Shown: positions 42,624 through 51,367, counted from the first letter of the stretch. The stretch: DNA of 64,000 nucleotides from an uncultured Chloroflexota bacterium (GCA_937967325.1 CALBSQ010000285.1:7910-71909); one strand, 5' to 3'. The notes: a model not told the origin generated them from the letters alone. Made by a program: numbers and translations.

Positions 42624-42773
42624 CTATCAGCCGTCAGCTATCAGTCATCAGCAAGCTGGCAGGCGGCTAATGAATCGGGCGGCGACGAGTATGTCATCGT
42701 GGTGCAAATTGGCGGGACCTTTCCTGCGAAGGGCTGGTCGGCTTAGCCTGCTGATAGCTGACGGCTGATAGCT
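42622..42773. repeat. Perfect 23-bp inverted repeat spanning a convergent gap
   Basis: Arms 42622-42644 and 42751-42773 (core AGCTATCAGCCGTCAGCTAT) are exact reverse complements. The left arm begins inside the stop codon of the epimerase gene and the right arm ends 5 nt before the stop of the dehydrogenase gene, so the element fills the whole gap. Each arm also repeats AGCTATCAG internally. Confidence 0.85.
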
Positions 42774-42778
42774 GATTG

Positions 42779-43756
42779 CTAGAACCGGTTCACCGGCTGC
42801 GCTGGCGGCTCGCCTCGGGCGACGCGCAGCACCTCATCGATGGCCATGTTGGCGGAGCGGTAGTGCGCTTCCGCGGTGCTGCCCGCGCAATGGGAGAACG
42901 GCAAGACGTTCGGATGTTCGACCAGCGCTCGATTGGACGGCGGCTCGTCGGCGAAGACATCGAGGGCGGCGCCCGCGATCCGGCCGCTGTTCAAGGCGTC
43001 AAGGAGCGCGGCCTCGTCGATGAGGTCGCCACGAGCGGTGTTGACGACGTAGACACCGGCTCGGCATCGTTCCAGGGAGTGGTGATTGAGCAGGTGGCGT
43101 GTTTCAGCGCTGGCCGGCGTGTGGAGGGTGATCACGTCGCTGGAGGCGAGCAACGTGTCAAGCGCGACGTAGTTGACGCCGTGCTCCTCCGCCCACGGTC
43201 GGTCTGGGAACAGGTCAGTGGCGATCACCTGCATGCCGAACGCCTTTGACCGCGCGGCCACCTCGCGACCGATGCGACCGGTACCGACGATGCCGAGCGT
43301 CATGCCGCGCAGCTCGCGGCCTTGCTCGCGCTGCCAGAGGCCGGATCGCGTGTTGGTCGTCGTCAGCACCAGCTTGCGAAGGAGGCAGAGGATGAGTCCG
43401 AGCGTGTAGTCGGCTACCGAGTCGTGGTTCGCGCCGCCGGTGGTGGTCACCCAGACGCCTCTCGCCGTCGCCGCGTCGACATCGACAGAGTCGAAGCCAA
43501 CGCCGCAGCGGGCGATGAGGCGCAGCGGCGGCGCACAGGCAGCGAGCACCTTCGCCGTGTAGGCGTCCGGCATCGCGATGGCGGCCAGGCAGCCCGGCAA
43601 AAGGGCGAGCAGCTCCGACTCGGTCAACGTCGGTCGGGGCATCTCAGGGAAAATCAGCGTGATGCCGGCGTCGTCCAGCTCGACGCGCCGTTCCTGTTGC
43701 ACGCGCGCGACGTGCTGTGGGGTGACGAGAACACGGTGTATGGTGCTGGCAGCCAT
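42779..43756 (-). CDS. D-isomer-specific 2-hydroxyacid dehydrogenase
   Basis: A 325-residue NAD-dependent dehydrogenase of the phosphoglycerate-dehydrogenase group. The Rossmann motif is LGIVGTGRIGREVAARSKAF, with catalytic Arg in VNTARGDLIDEAAL, Glu in ALDVFADEPP and His in FSHCAGSTAEAHYRSA. No ACT or serine-binding C-terminal domain is present, so it is a short form acting on an unknown 2-hydroxyacid. Its start overlaps the MTA phosphorylase stop by 1 nt (TAATG); both belong to the fchA-folD-mtnP operon. Confidence 0.9.
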   Translation of the reverse strand: MAASTIHRVLVTPQHVARVQQERRVELDDAGITLIFPEMPRPTLTESELLALLPGCLAAIAMPDAYTAKVLAACAPPLRLIARCGVGFDSVDVDAATARGVWVTTTGGANHDSVADYTLGLILCLLRKLVLTTTNTRSGLWQREQGRELRGMTLGIVGTGRIGREVAARSKAFGMQVIATDLFPDRPWAEEHGVNYVALDTLLASSDVITLHTPASAETRHLLNHHSLERCRAGVYVVNTARGDLIDEAALLDALNSGRIAGAALDVFADEPPSNRALVEHPNVLPFSHCAGSTAEAHYRSANMAIDEVLRVARGEPPAQPVNRF

Positions 43757-44655
43757 TAGTGCGTTTCCTCTATGCTGGTATCCGGCAAGTACCGACCGAT
43801 GAGCGGAGCCAACCTGCGGCGGCTCTCGTCGGGAATGCGGTCTCTCGATGTGATGATGGCGTCACGCAGCGCACTGCCGCAGGAGCACGTCGATGGGCTC
43901 GCTAGACGTGGGACGATAGCGTTGATGATCCGCTTGGCGTTGCCCACGTTGGCCGACAGATTCCTGATGACCATCTCGACGGTGACGGACTCGGCGCCGG
44001 CGTGCCAGACGTCGTAGTCGGTCGCGAAGGCCAGCGTGGCATAGCAGATCTCCGCCTCGCGCGCCAGCTTGGCTTCCGGCAGCGCGGTCATGCCGATGAT
44101 GTCGACGCCCCAGCTGCGATAGATGCGCGACTCCGCCTTGGTGGAGAATTGGGGACCCTCGATGCAGACGTACGTGCCGCTGGCGTGCGTCCGGATGCCC
44201 AGCGATTGCGCGGTGGCGACGAGCGACGCGCTGACGTCCGGGCAAAACGGGTCAGCGAATCCCACGTGCGCCACGATACCGTCGCCAAAGAAGCTGCTCG
44301 GACGGCTCCTGGTGCGATCGAACAGCTGATCGGGTACGACCAGGTCGAGCGGCGCAATCTGCTCGCGCATGCTGCCGACGGCGCTGACCGAGATGATGCG
44401 CTTGACGCCCAGTGTCTTGAGGGCGTACACATTGGCGCGCGCCGGGACTTCCGATGGCGAGAGGCGATGGCCCCTCCCGTGGCGCGGCAGGAAGGCGAAG
44501 CGCAGGGCGCCAAGCCTGCCGGTCACGATGGCGTCGCTCGGCTCGCCGAACGGCGTCGACAGCCGGACTTCCTGGACATCGACGAGCCCCTCCATCGCGT
44601 AGAGGCCGCTGCCGCCAATGACGCCGATGGTCGCTTGTTCCACAGTGTCGCTCAT
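43756..44655 (-). CDS. mtnP: S-methyl-5'-thioadenosine phosphorylase
   Basis: A 299-residue purine-nucleoside-phosphorylase-fold enzyme that splits methylthioadenosine to adenine and methylthioribose-1-phosphate. Phosphate motifs GVIGGSGLYAMEGL and LPRHGRGHRLSPSEVPARAN, the VCIEGPQFSTKAESRIYRSW base pocket, and the MTA-type MTALPEAKLAREAEICYAT are all present. The folD stop and this start overlap (ATGA). The rest of the methionine-salvage pathway is not in the window, so methylthioribose-1-phosphate may be used elsewhere. Confidence 0.93.
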   Translation of the reverse strand: MSDTVEQATIGVIGGSGLYAMEGLVDVQEVRLSTPFGEPSDAIVTGRLGALRFAFLPRHGRGHRLSPSEVPARANVYALKTLGVKRIISVSAVGSMREQIAPLDLVVPDQLFDRTRSRPSSFFGDGIVAHVGFADPFCPDVSASLVATAQSLGIRTHASGTYVCIEGPQFSTKAESRIYRSWGVDIIGMTALPEAKLAREAEICYATLAFATDYDVWHAGAESVTVEMVIRNLSANVGNAKRIINAIVPRLASPSTCSCGSALRDAIITSRDRIPDESRRRLAPLIGRYLPDTSIEETH

Positions 44656-45506
44656 CTCCCCACTCGCTCGTCCGCCGCCGCCACGACCTGCTCCAGGAGC
44701 ACCGCGGTGGTGAGTGGCCCGACACCACCGGGAACCGGGGTCAGCAGACCGGCAACCTCGCCGACGGTCGCGGCGTCCACGTCGCCGCGCAGGCCCTGTT
44801 CGGTCATGGTCGTGCCAGCATCCAACACGACGGCGCCGGTCGCCACCATCTCCCCAGTGATCAGCCCGGGGCGGCCGGTAGCCACGACCAACAGATCGGC
44901 GCGACGGGTCTCGGCCGCAAGATCGCGTGTGCCGCGGTGGCAGATGGTCACGGTCGCCTGCGCCCGCAACAGCAGGAGGGCCGACGGCAGGCCCACGACG
45001 TTGCTGCGGCCAACGACGACCGCGCGGGCGCCGGCCAGCTTCAGGCCCGAATCCTGGGCCAGCAAGAGCAAAGCCTTGGCCGTCGCCGGCACGTGCCGGG
45101 GCGCACCGCGCAAGAGCAATCCAGCGCTCTCATCGGTCAGACCGTCGACGTCCTTGACCGGTGGAAGGGCGGCGAGCAAGGCCTCGCGTCGAACGGTTGG
45201 GACAAGCGGCGTCTGGATCAGGATGGCGTCCACGCCGCTATCGTCGCCGAGCTGGCGGACCCGCTGGACCGCGCTAGGCTCGTCTACCGTCGCGCCCAGG
45301 TGTACGTCGACGCCCTGAAGGCCAGCCGCCCGGCAGGCGCGCAGGAGCGAGCGCGTGTAGACGGCCACGTCGAGATCGTTTCCGGTCTGGACGATGGCCA
45401 GGGTAGGGGCGCGCCCGAGTGATGCGGTTAGATCGCGCACTCGGGCACGTACGGCCTCGAGGAGTGCATCGGCGATGGGCTTGCCGTACAGTAATCGGGC
45501 GGTCAT
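44652..45506 (-). CDS. folD: FolD-like methylene-THF dehydrogenase lacking the catalytic lysine
   Basis: A 284-residue FolD homologue. NADP-binding VVVGRSNVVGLPSALLLLRA, VVLDAGTTM and LTPVPGGVGPLTTAVLLEQ are conserved, as are the Gln and Asp of the folate site (ILIQTPLVP, PVKDVDGL). The key Lys of the Y-x-x-x-K motif, needed for cyclohydrolase activity, is Leu (VYTRSLLRAC; codon 45345-45347), and PCTP is PATA. It may retain the dehydrogenase step only. The start is ATG 45506; longer frames upstream lie in unconserved sequence. FchA, an unrelated cyclohydrolase, is encoded just upstream. Confidence 0.88.
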   Translation of the reverse strand: MTARLLYGKPIADALLEAVRARVRDLTASLGRAPTLAIVQTGNDLDVAVYTRSLLRACRAAGLQGVDVHLGATVDEPSAVQRVRQLGDDSGVDAILIQTPLVPTVRREALLAALPPVKDVDGLTDESAGLLLRGAPRHVPATAKALLLLAQDSGLKLAGARAVVVGRSNVVGLPSALLLLRAQATVTICHRGTRDLAAETRRADLLVVATGRPGLITGEMVATGAVVLDAGTTMTEQGLRGDVDAATVGEVAGLLTPVPGGVGPLTTAVLLEQVVAAADERVGR

Positions 45507-45806
45507 GGGCGAGACGCCTCGTCGTCTAGTTGCCGCACGCTGTGGGCGATGTCGGTTGGCGGTGGACCCCGGTGAACTGGTACGGATGAACTTCGTGCCT
45601 TCAGCATGTCGTCGTGCGCCCTTCAAGGCGAGGGACCCTCTCGTTGTCATCCTGAGCGCAGCGAAGGACCCCTGGCCTGTCCGTCCGCGCTGCGCGGGCC
45701 CGAGGTGCTGCTGGCTTGTCGTGCCAGGGGTCCTTCGCTGCGCTCAGGATGACAACGAGAGGGCGGTGCATCACTCGAAGCGCCAGGAATTTGGTGGACG
45801 CACCAC
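45507..45806. other. 300-nt gap holding a long hairpin repeat
   Basis: The gap between folD and fchA holds the 45636-45763 inverted repeat and otherwise shows nothing gene-like. The two genes are on the same strand, so the hairpin could partly uncouple folD transcription from fchA. Confidence 0.6.
45636..45763. repeat. Perfect 41-bp inverted repeat (CATCCTGAGCG family)
   Basis: Arms 45636-45676 and 45723-45763 are exact reverse complements, each containing CATCCTGAGCGCAGCGAAGG. The 46-nt interior carries GTCCGCGCTGCGCGGG, also seen near 655-675 and 48734-48752. This is the best-preserved member of a dispersed family in the window. Confidence 0.88.
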
Positions 45807-46454
45807 TTAGCCCTCGCTCGCCAGCGCCCGGTCAACCGCCGGCCGCAGCTCAGCGAGCGCGAGATCGAGTTGCGCCCGCGCCGCCGCGAAGCGCGACAGG
45901 ATCCCTTCGGCGCGCGAATCGGCCTTCAACCCGGCGACGTTCGCCTGCACGTTGAAGGCGGCGATGGCGAGTCCGGCGGCGAGCAGCTCCCCGGCCGCGC
46001 CAAGGTCGCTGACTAGCGATGCGTTCGTCTTGCCAATCAGCGAGACCGCCAGCGAAGCCAAAGTGGCGCTGTGTGTCGCTACTTGGAGTGGCGGCTCCGA
46101 GGCGGCGATAAGCGCCTCGTCGATTGCCCGTCGCCGAGCGGCGCGCTCGTCGCGCGTGCTTCGTGGCAGTTGCTGGGCGGCGGCGACGTTCGCGAACGCA
46201 CCGGCATCAGCGTCGATCATTGCTTGCAAGTACCGTCGCGTCTCCTCCGCATGTTGGAGGGCCGGCTCTACCTCAGCAGACCACTGGGCGTACTTTTCGC
46301 GCCCCACAGTGTAGCGGCAGACCATCGCCATCAGGCCGGCGCCGGCTGCAGCGGCCAGTGCCGCCGCGGCGCCGCCGCCCGGGGCCGGCTGCTGCTCCGC
46401 TAGCGCATCTAAGAAGGCGGCGATGCTGAGGCTCGTCAGCGGCTGGGTCTCCAC
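45807..46454 (-). CDS. fchA: Methenyl-THF cyclohydrolase / formiminoTHF cyclodeaminase family (FchA)
   Basis: A 215-residue protein of the FTCD-C fold. SIAAFLDALAEQQPAPGGGA is the signature N-terminus, followed by a helical core (GAGLMAMVCRYTVGREKY, AMIDADAGAFANVAAA, DEALIAASEPPLQVATHSAT, LAAGLAIAAFNVQANVAGLK). Members convert methenyl-THF to 10-formyl-THF or deaminate formimino-THF. GTG 46454 gives the normal length, with GAGAGGA upstream; longer frames are not conserved. Next to a FolD without its cyclohydrolase lysine, it probably supplies that step. Confidence 0.88.
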   Translation of the reverse strand: METQPLTSLSIAAFLDALAEQQPAPGGGAAAALAAAAGAGLMAMVCRYTVGREKYAQWSAEVEPALQHAEETRRYLQAMIDADAGAFANVAAAQQLPRSTRDERAARRRAIDEALIAASEPPLQVATHSATLASLAVSLIGKTNASLVSDLGAAGELLAAGLAIAAFNVQANVAGLKADSRAEGILSRFAAARAQLDLALAELRPAVDRALASEG

Positions 46455-46640
46455 GTCGTGCAGTCCTCTCCGGGCATGGATAGTAGCAGCTTGGTGGAGC
46501 GGCAGCGAATGGGCGCCCCATGGCGGGGTGCTGAAGAGTTTGGCCTGCAAACGGCGCCATGCCCATCACGATCATGGGCGAGTGGCGCCGCGGGAGTCGT
46601 AGGCAGGGTGCTACCATGCCGCCGTGAGCAGCGCCCTATA

Positions 46641-47828
46641 ATGGTGGACGTCCGACTGCACCAGGTCTTCGTGCGTGTCCCCTCCGGTGAACAAGCGCGC
46701 TGGGCGGCCGCCGCGCCGGAAGCGGCGGCCGCGAGCGCCTTCGGCGACACCGCGGATCTGGCGCCGGCAGAGCGCGACCTGGTCGCGCCACCACCGGCGG
46801 GCACGCCTGCGCTGGACCATGTCGATCTGGTGGTGCGGGATGGCGAGACGCTGGCGATCGTGGGGCCTTCTGGCTGTGGCAAGACGACGCTTCTCCGCGT
46901 GGTTGCCGGGCTGCAGCCGGTCGAGCAGGGAGCCGTCTGGATGGGAGAACATGACGTCACGCAGGCGTTGCCCCGTGACCGCGGGATCGGCATGGTGTTC
47001 CAGAACTATGCGCTCTACCCCAACATGGAAAGCCGGTCCAATCTCGGCTTCTTCTTCAAGATCAGGCGCCGCGGGGCCGAGATCGACGAGCGGGTGCGCG
47101 AGGTTGCGCAGGTGCTGGGGGTCGGCTTTGACGCACTGCTGGACCGGCGACCGCCGCGGCTCTCCGGTGGCCAGCAGCAGCGCGTCGCCATCGGCCGCTG
47201 TATCATTCGTGATCCGTCGGTCTTCCTCTTCGACGAGCCGCTGTCCAATCTGGACGCGCGGCTGCGGCAGACCACGCGCGTGGAGATCAAGCGTCTCCTG
47301 CGCCGCTACGCCATCACCGCCGTCTATGTGACCCACGACCAGTCCGAGGCGCAGTCGCTCGGCGACCGAATCGCGGTGATGCGCCGCGGCAAGATCGAAC
47401 AAATCGGGAGCTACCAGGAGCTGCACGACGATCCGACCAGCCTGTTTGTCGCGACCTTCCTGGGCACGCCGCCGTGCAACCTGCTGCCCGGCAGGGTTGA
47501 AGGCGGGGTGCTGACTGTGGGGGGGATGTCGACCCGGGCTGTGACTGCCACCAAGGTACATAGCGGCCAGGTCGTGGTCGGCATCCGCCCGGACACCCTT
47601 GCTCTGGCGGACGATAATCAGAACGCCATGGCGGCGACCGTAGAGTTGGTGGAACGGCTCCCGTCGGAGCGCTGGGCTCACGTGAGAGCGACCATAGCTG
47701 GTCGCGGCGTGGTCGCTCAGCTCGACCGCTCGTTGGAGTTCTTCCCCGGCGACCGCCTGCAGCTCGCTGTCGATCCCGGGCATGTCTTGCTGTTCGATCC
47801 GCTGGATGGCCGCCGTTTGCGGCCATGA
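46641..47828 (+). CDS. Sugar-type ABC transporter ATPase (MalK/UgpC family) with N-terminal insertion
   Basis: A 395-residue ATPase. Walker A IVGPSGCGKTTLLRVVAGL, Q-loop VFQNYALYPNM, signature RLSGGQQQRVAIGR, Walker B VFLFDEPLSNLDARL and H-loop VYVTHDQSEA are all present, followed by a TOBE/regulatory domain (VVVGIRPDTLAL). The first strand (VRLHQVFVRV) is separated from ALDHVDLVVRDGETL by about 45 low-complexity residues (Ala/Glu/Pro-rich) absent from typical family members. No permease is adjacent. It may energise sugar transporters assembled with the orphan binding proteins at 8996 and 36345. ATG 46641 has no clear ribosome-binding site. Confidence 0.9.
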   Translation: MVDVRLHQVFVRVPSGEQARWAAAAPEAAAASAFGDTADLAPAERDLVAPPPAGTPALDHVDLVVRDGETLAIVGPSGCGKTTLLRVVAGLQPVEQGAVWMGEHDVTQALPRDRGIGMVFQNYALYPNMESRSNLGFFFKIRRRGAEIDERVREVAQVLGVGFDALLDRRPPRLSGGQQQRVAIGRCIIRDPSVFLFDEPLSNLDARLRQTTRVEIKRLLRRYAITAVYVTHDQSEAQSLGDRIAVMRRGKIEQIGSYQELHDDPTSLFVATFLGTPPCNLLPGRVEGGVLTVGGMSTRAVTATKVHSGQVVVGIRPDTLALADDNQNAMAATVELVERLPSERWAHVRATIAGRGVVAQLDRSLEFFPGDRLQLAVDPGHVLLFDPLDGRRLRP

Positions 47829-48005
47829 GGCGGTTGTGACGTTTTGGCCACCCATACTGCCAGGCGTGCCCACGGAGCGCGACGTTCACCAGGCCGCCGG
47901 TCGAAGGACAGGGGCCGGCTAGCGCCTTGCGGTACGTGGATGGCCCGCTGGTGGATCCAGCGCTATGCACTCAGCGTTCCGGCTGAAATACCGGGGAGGC
48001 TGCCC

Positions 48006-48554
48006 ATGGATGCGAGGAGCCAAGTGCGCAAGATGCTCTCCGGTCTCTTGCTCGCGTTGATGCTGGATCCGCTCTCAGCCTGCGGCGCGGCGACATCCGG
48101 CACCGCCAGCGGGAGGTCGGCGAATGGTACGTTGGCCGGTCCAACTTCGGCCCTATCGACGCCAACGAGCCCTACCACCGGGATCACCGGTAGCGCCGCC
48201 ACGTCTCTAGCAACGTCAGCGGGAAACCGGGGCACGCTTCCGCCGAAGCAGACGATCACCGAGGCGGACAACGGCAAAACGATTCGGGTGAAGGTGGGCG
48301 ACGTTCTCTCCCTGGCCCTGCGTGGTCCGGACGGCTTCCAGAACTGGGAGATTGCCAGCCCGGACGCGCGCCTGCTCACGCCCATCGTCAATCCGGTCGC
48401 CGCTGCCGCCAGGGGGGTCACGCTGCGTGCCTTTCGCGCCATTGACGCCGGGCAGACCGACCTCACCGCGACGACCAAGCCGATCTGCACCACCGGTCAA
48501 GCCTGTACCCAGGTCGTGCGCAGCTTCGACGTGAAGGTGGTCGTGACCAGTTAG
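48006..48554 (+). CDS. Secreted lipoprotein with chagasin-like (I42) domain
   Basis: A 182-residue lipoprotein. The signal peptide MLSGLLLALMLDPLSACG has a lipobox (LSAC), then a Ser/Thr/Gly-rich linker of about 55 residues. The C-terminal 100 residues have the beta pattern of chagasin-type protease inhibitors: TITEADNGKTIRVKVGDVLS, GFQNWEIASPDARLL, VTLRAFRAIDAGQTDLTATT and FDVKVVV. The family inhibits papain-like cysteine proteases. The loop motifs (NPTTGYxW, GxG) are not clearly preserved, so inhibition is unproven. ATG 48006 follows GGGAGG. Confidence 0.7.
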   Translation: MDARSQVRKMLSGLLLALMLDPLSACGAATSGTASGRSANGTLAGPTSALSTPTSPTTGITGSAATSLATSAGNRGTLPPKQTITEADNGKTIRVKVGDVLSLALRGPDGFQNWEIASPDARLLTPIVNPVAAAARGVTLRAFRAIDAGQTDLTATTKPICTTGQACTQVVRSFDVKVVVTS

Positions 48555-48927
48555 CTAGTGTTGACCAGCCAATCGGTGATTCGTTGACACGCAGGACACC
48601 AGAGCGATACCATCGGGTTAGGCACGAAAAACGGAGGCACATGCGTGACGCATCCACCAGAGTCGCGAATATCCGCGGCGCCACGCGTCCCTACCTCTGT
48701 CATCCTGAGCGGAGCGAGGGAACTGTGGCTTGTCCGTCTGCGCTGCGCGGGGCCGTGCCGCTGGTCTGGCTGGCCTGGGGTCCTTCGCTCGGCTCAGGAT
48801 GACAAGGAGAAGCTACGTCCAATTCGTAGCCGCACCTTTGTCGGCGCGGGTAGCAAGCGTACGGTAAGTTCCGGGTTAGGCGCTCGCTCGGCTCCATGGC
48901 CGGCCTGGCATCGATAGGCGCGCCATT
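48555..48927. other. 373-nt intergenic region with hairpin repeat
   Basis: It contains an imperfect member of the CATCCTGAGCG hairpin family (arms about 48698-48724 and 48776-48805, interior with GTCTGCGCTGCGCGGGG). Nothing else gene-like is seen. Promoter elements for pheA must lie here but none stands out. Confidence 0.6.
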
Positions 48928-50064
48928 GTGGGTGATAGCAATGAACCGTACACTCCGGTTAAGACCACCGAAGTGTCTGACACGTCCACACGCTTACTCC
49001 GTTGCCGCGAGCAGATTGATGAGCTCGATCGCCGGCTGGTCCGGCTGCTGAACGAGCGTGCCCGCGTTGTCGAAGAGGTGGGGCGCATCAAGCAGAGCGG
49101 CAGCATCGCGGCCTTCATCCCCGAACGTGAGGAGAGTGTCTACGAGAACGTGCGGGCCGCCAACGGCGGGCCCCTCGCGGCAGACGCGCTCAAGGCGATC
49201 TACCGGGAGGTGCTGTCGGCCATGCGGTCACTGGAGGACCACCTGACCGTTGCCCACCTGGGGCCTCTCTACACCTTCACACACGAGGCGGCCAGCCGGC
49301 GCTTCGGCTCGGCGGTCCGCTACACTCCGTTGCCCACGGTTGGCGACGTGTTCGCCGCCGTCGAACGTGGGCTGGCCGACTACGGTGTGGTGGCGATCGA
49401 GAATTCGATCCAGGGCATGGTGGTGGCCACGCTGGACGCCTTCGTGCAGTCAGACTTGAAGATTTGCGCGGAGATCGTCTTACCGATTGCCCAGTATCTG
49501 CTAGGCACTGGATCGATGGCCGGTGTCCGGCGCATCTATTCCCATCCGATGGTCTGGGGGCAGTGCCGGGGCTGGCTCGCCGCTCATCTCCCGATGGCCG
49601 AGCAGATCGAGGTTTCCAGCACCGCCCGTGCCGCCGAGCTTGCCCAGGAAGACCCCACCGCCGCCGCCGTCGGCTCACGCCTCGCCGCCGACCACTACCG
49701 TCTGGATGTCCTGGCGGAGCACATCGAAGATCGTGCTGACAATGCGACGCGCTTCTACGTCATCGGGCAGCAGCTCGGTCAGCGCACCGGCGCCGACCGC
49801 GCCTACCTCATGCTGTCGATCCGCGATCGTGTCGGCGCGCTCTTCGACATCACGGGCTGCTTCGTGCGGCACAACATCAATATGACGCGCTTCGACCACC
49901 GTCCGTCGCAGCGACGCTCGTGGGATTACGTGTTCTTCGTCGAGGTCACTGGCCATCCCAGCGATCCACCGCTGGAAGCGGCTCTGGAGGAGCTCCGCGA
50001 GTATTGCCTGTCGGTCCGCATTCTGGGAGCCTGGCGACCGGGGGAGCTTGCGGATGTCACCTAA
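48928..50064 (+). CDS. pheA: Chorismate mutase / prephenate dehydratase (P-protein)
   Basis: A 378-residue bifunctional enzyme of phenylalanine synthesis. The AroQ chorismate-mutase helix is at about residues 20-95 (LLRCREQIDELDRRLVRLLN, SGSIAAFIPEREESVYENV). Prephenate dehydratase follows (VAHLGPLYTFTHEAASRRFG, YGVVAIENSIQGMVVATLDA, catalytic DNATRFYVIG), then an ACT domain (LMLSIRDRVGALFDITGCFV). The Phe-binding ESRP of typical ACT domains is DHRP here and the usual GPEGT loop is GPLYT. It starts at GTG 48928 with a weak ribosome-binding site. The zinc-ribbon and aroE genes follow on the same strand. Confidence 0.9.
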   Translation: MGDSNEPYTPVKTTEVSDTSTRLLRCREQIDELDRRLVRLLNERARVVEEVGRIKQSGSIAAFIPEREESVYENVRAANGGPLAADALKAIYREVLSAMRSLEDHLTVAHLGPLYTFTHEAASRRFGSAVRYTPLPTVGDVFAAVERGLADYGVVAIENSIQGMVVATLDAFVQSDLKICAEIVLPIAQYLLGTGSMAGVRRIYSHPMVWGQCRGWLAAHLPMAEQIEVSSTARAAELAQEDPTAAAVGSRLAADHYRLDVLAEHIEDRADNATRFYVIGQQLGQRTGADRAYLMLSIRDRVGALFDITGCFVRHNINMTRFDHRPSQRRSWDYVFFVEVTGHPSDPPLEAALEELREYCLSVRILGAWRPGELADVT

Positions 50065-50141
50065 TCGGGTAGTATCGCCACGTCATCCTTCGCTAAGGAT
50101 GGAACGGGCCGTACAATGGCGTGGCTCATCGGGGCGGAGGT

Positions 50142-50483
50142 ATGGTGGACGAGGGTCTGGACGGAGCGATCGAACGCAGCCTGGCCGAGCTGGGCTGTCC
50201 GCACTGCGGCGCCCGCTTGCGCCTGCTCCGTGTGCTGAGCCGCAGGACGGCGACCGCGGTGATCGCCACGCATTGTGAAGGCTGCGGCGCGGTGGCCAAT
50301 CGCGTCTGCTTCACCGGTGATCTGCTCCGTCAGCTGCACGACCGCCTGGCCCCTGCCGCCCATCAGGGTGCCCGTGTATCGCCGGTTGCCGTCGGCGCCG
50401 ACGACGTGCTGCGCATGCACGACTTTCTGACCCAGTTCAACGGGGATTTCTTGGCGCTGTTCGGCAGCCGCGGTCGTCGATGA
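50142..50483 (+). CDS. Zinc-ribbon protein between pheA and aroE
   Basis: A 113-residue protein with two zinc knuckles (LGCPHCGARLRLL and THCEGCGAVANRVC) in its first 60 residues, and a C-terminal helical half ending ADDVLRMHDFLTQFNGDFLA. The family is unknown to me. GGAGG lies directly before ATG 50142 and GTG 50145, so translation starts at one of these. Its stop overlaps the aroE start (ATGA). The tight placement suggests co-expression with shikimate-pathway genes, but a functional link is not established. Confidence 0.75.
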   Translation: MVDEGLDGAIERSLAELGCPHCGARLRLLRVLSRRTATAVIATHCEGCGAVANRVCFTGDLLRQLHDRLAPAAHQGARVSPVAVGADDVLRMHDFLTQFNGDFLALFGSRGRR

Positions 50484-51322
50484 CACGTGCCTGCGGCGTA
50501 ATCGGGCGGCCGCTGCGACACTCCATCTCCGCCACCTTTCAGCAAGCTGCCTTCGATGCAGTGGGCCTGGATGTCCGTTACCATGCGTGGGAGCTGGAGC
50601 CTAGCCAGTTGGCTCGCCACCTGGCGTGGCTACGGACCCCCGATGCGCTGGGGTGCAACGTGACCATTCCCTACAAGACGTCGGTGTTGGACTTGATCGA
50701 CGAGGCGGATGTCCTGGTTCGTCGCGTCGGCGCCGCCAACACGATGGTGAATGACGGAGGCCGTTTGCTCGGTTTCAATACCGACGTGGGCGGATTCCTG
50801 CGCGCTGTGCGAGACGACGGCGGCTGCGACCCGGCCGGAATCGAGGCGCTCCTCCTTGGCGCGGGCGGCGCAGCGCGGGCGGCGGCGGTTGCCTTGCTCG
50901 ACGCCGGGGTCGCTCGGCTTCAGCTCGCCAATCGCCACCTGGATCGAGCGCGGGAGTTGGCGGAGCATCTTGGTGACGGGCGCGTCACTATCGTGGAGTG
51001 GCATGGCGAGGCGTTCCGCTCGGCAGTCGCTGGGAGCGCGCTGATTGTCAATGCGACGTCCGCTGGCATGCTGGGGCGCCAGGTCGACGAAAATCCCCTG
51101 GTCGGATTCTCTCCTCCCGCGAGCGGTCTCGTGTTTGATCTGGTGGCCAATCCGCTCAGGACGCGCCTGATGCAGGAGTCGAGCGCCGCCGGCGCGCGGA
51201 CCCTAGGCGGCCTGCCCATGCTCGTGTACCAAGGGGCCGAGTCGTTCGAGCGCTGGACCGGTCTCCCCGCGCCCGTAGACGTGATGATGCGCGCAGCCGA
51301 AGCGCATATGCGGCATGGCTAG
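50480..51322 (+). CDS. aroE: Shikimate dehydrogenase
   Basis: A 280-residue NADP enzyme reducing 3-dehydroshikimate. GVIGRPLRHSISATFQQAAF binds shikimate, catalytic Lys is in CNVTIPYKTSVLDLIDEAD, catalytic Asp in LLGFNTDVGGFLRAV, and the nucleotide motif is LLLGAGGAARAAAVALLDAG. A C-terminal GLPMLVYQGAESFERWTG matches the family. The start overlaps the zinc-ribbon stop by 4 nt. The pheA, zinc-ribbon and aroE genes form an aromatic-amino-acid group. Confidence 0.94.
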   Translation: MTRACGVIGRPLRHSISATFQQAAFDAVGLDVRYHAWELEPSQLARHLAWLRTPDALGCNVTIPYKTSVLDLIDEADVLVRRVGAANTMVNDGGRLLGFNTDVGGFLRAVRDDGGCDPAGIEALLLGAGGAARAAAVALLDAGVARLQLANRHLDRARELAEHLGDGRVTIVEWHGEAFRSAVAGSALIVNATSAGMLGRQVDENPLVGFSPPASGLVFDLVANPLRTRLMQESSAAGARTLGGLPMLVYQGAESFERWTGLPAPVDVMMRAAEAHMRHG

Positions 51323-51367
51323 GTAGTGAATCTACCAAGCGAGCGGGAATAATCAATATCCCGTGAA

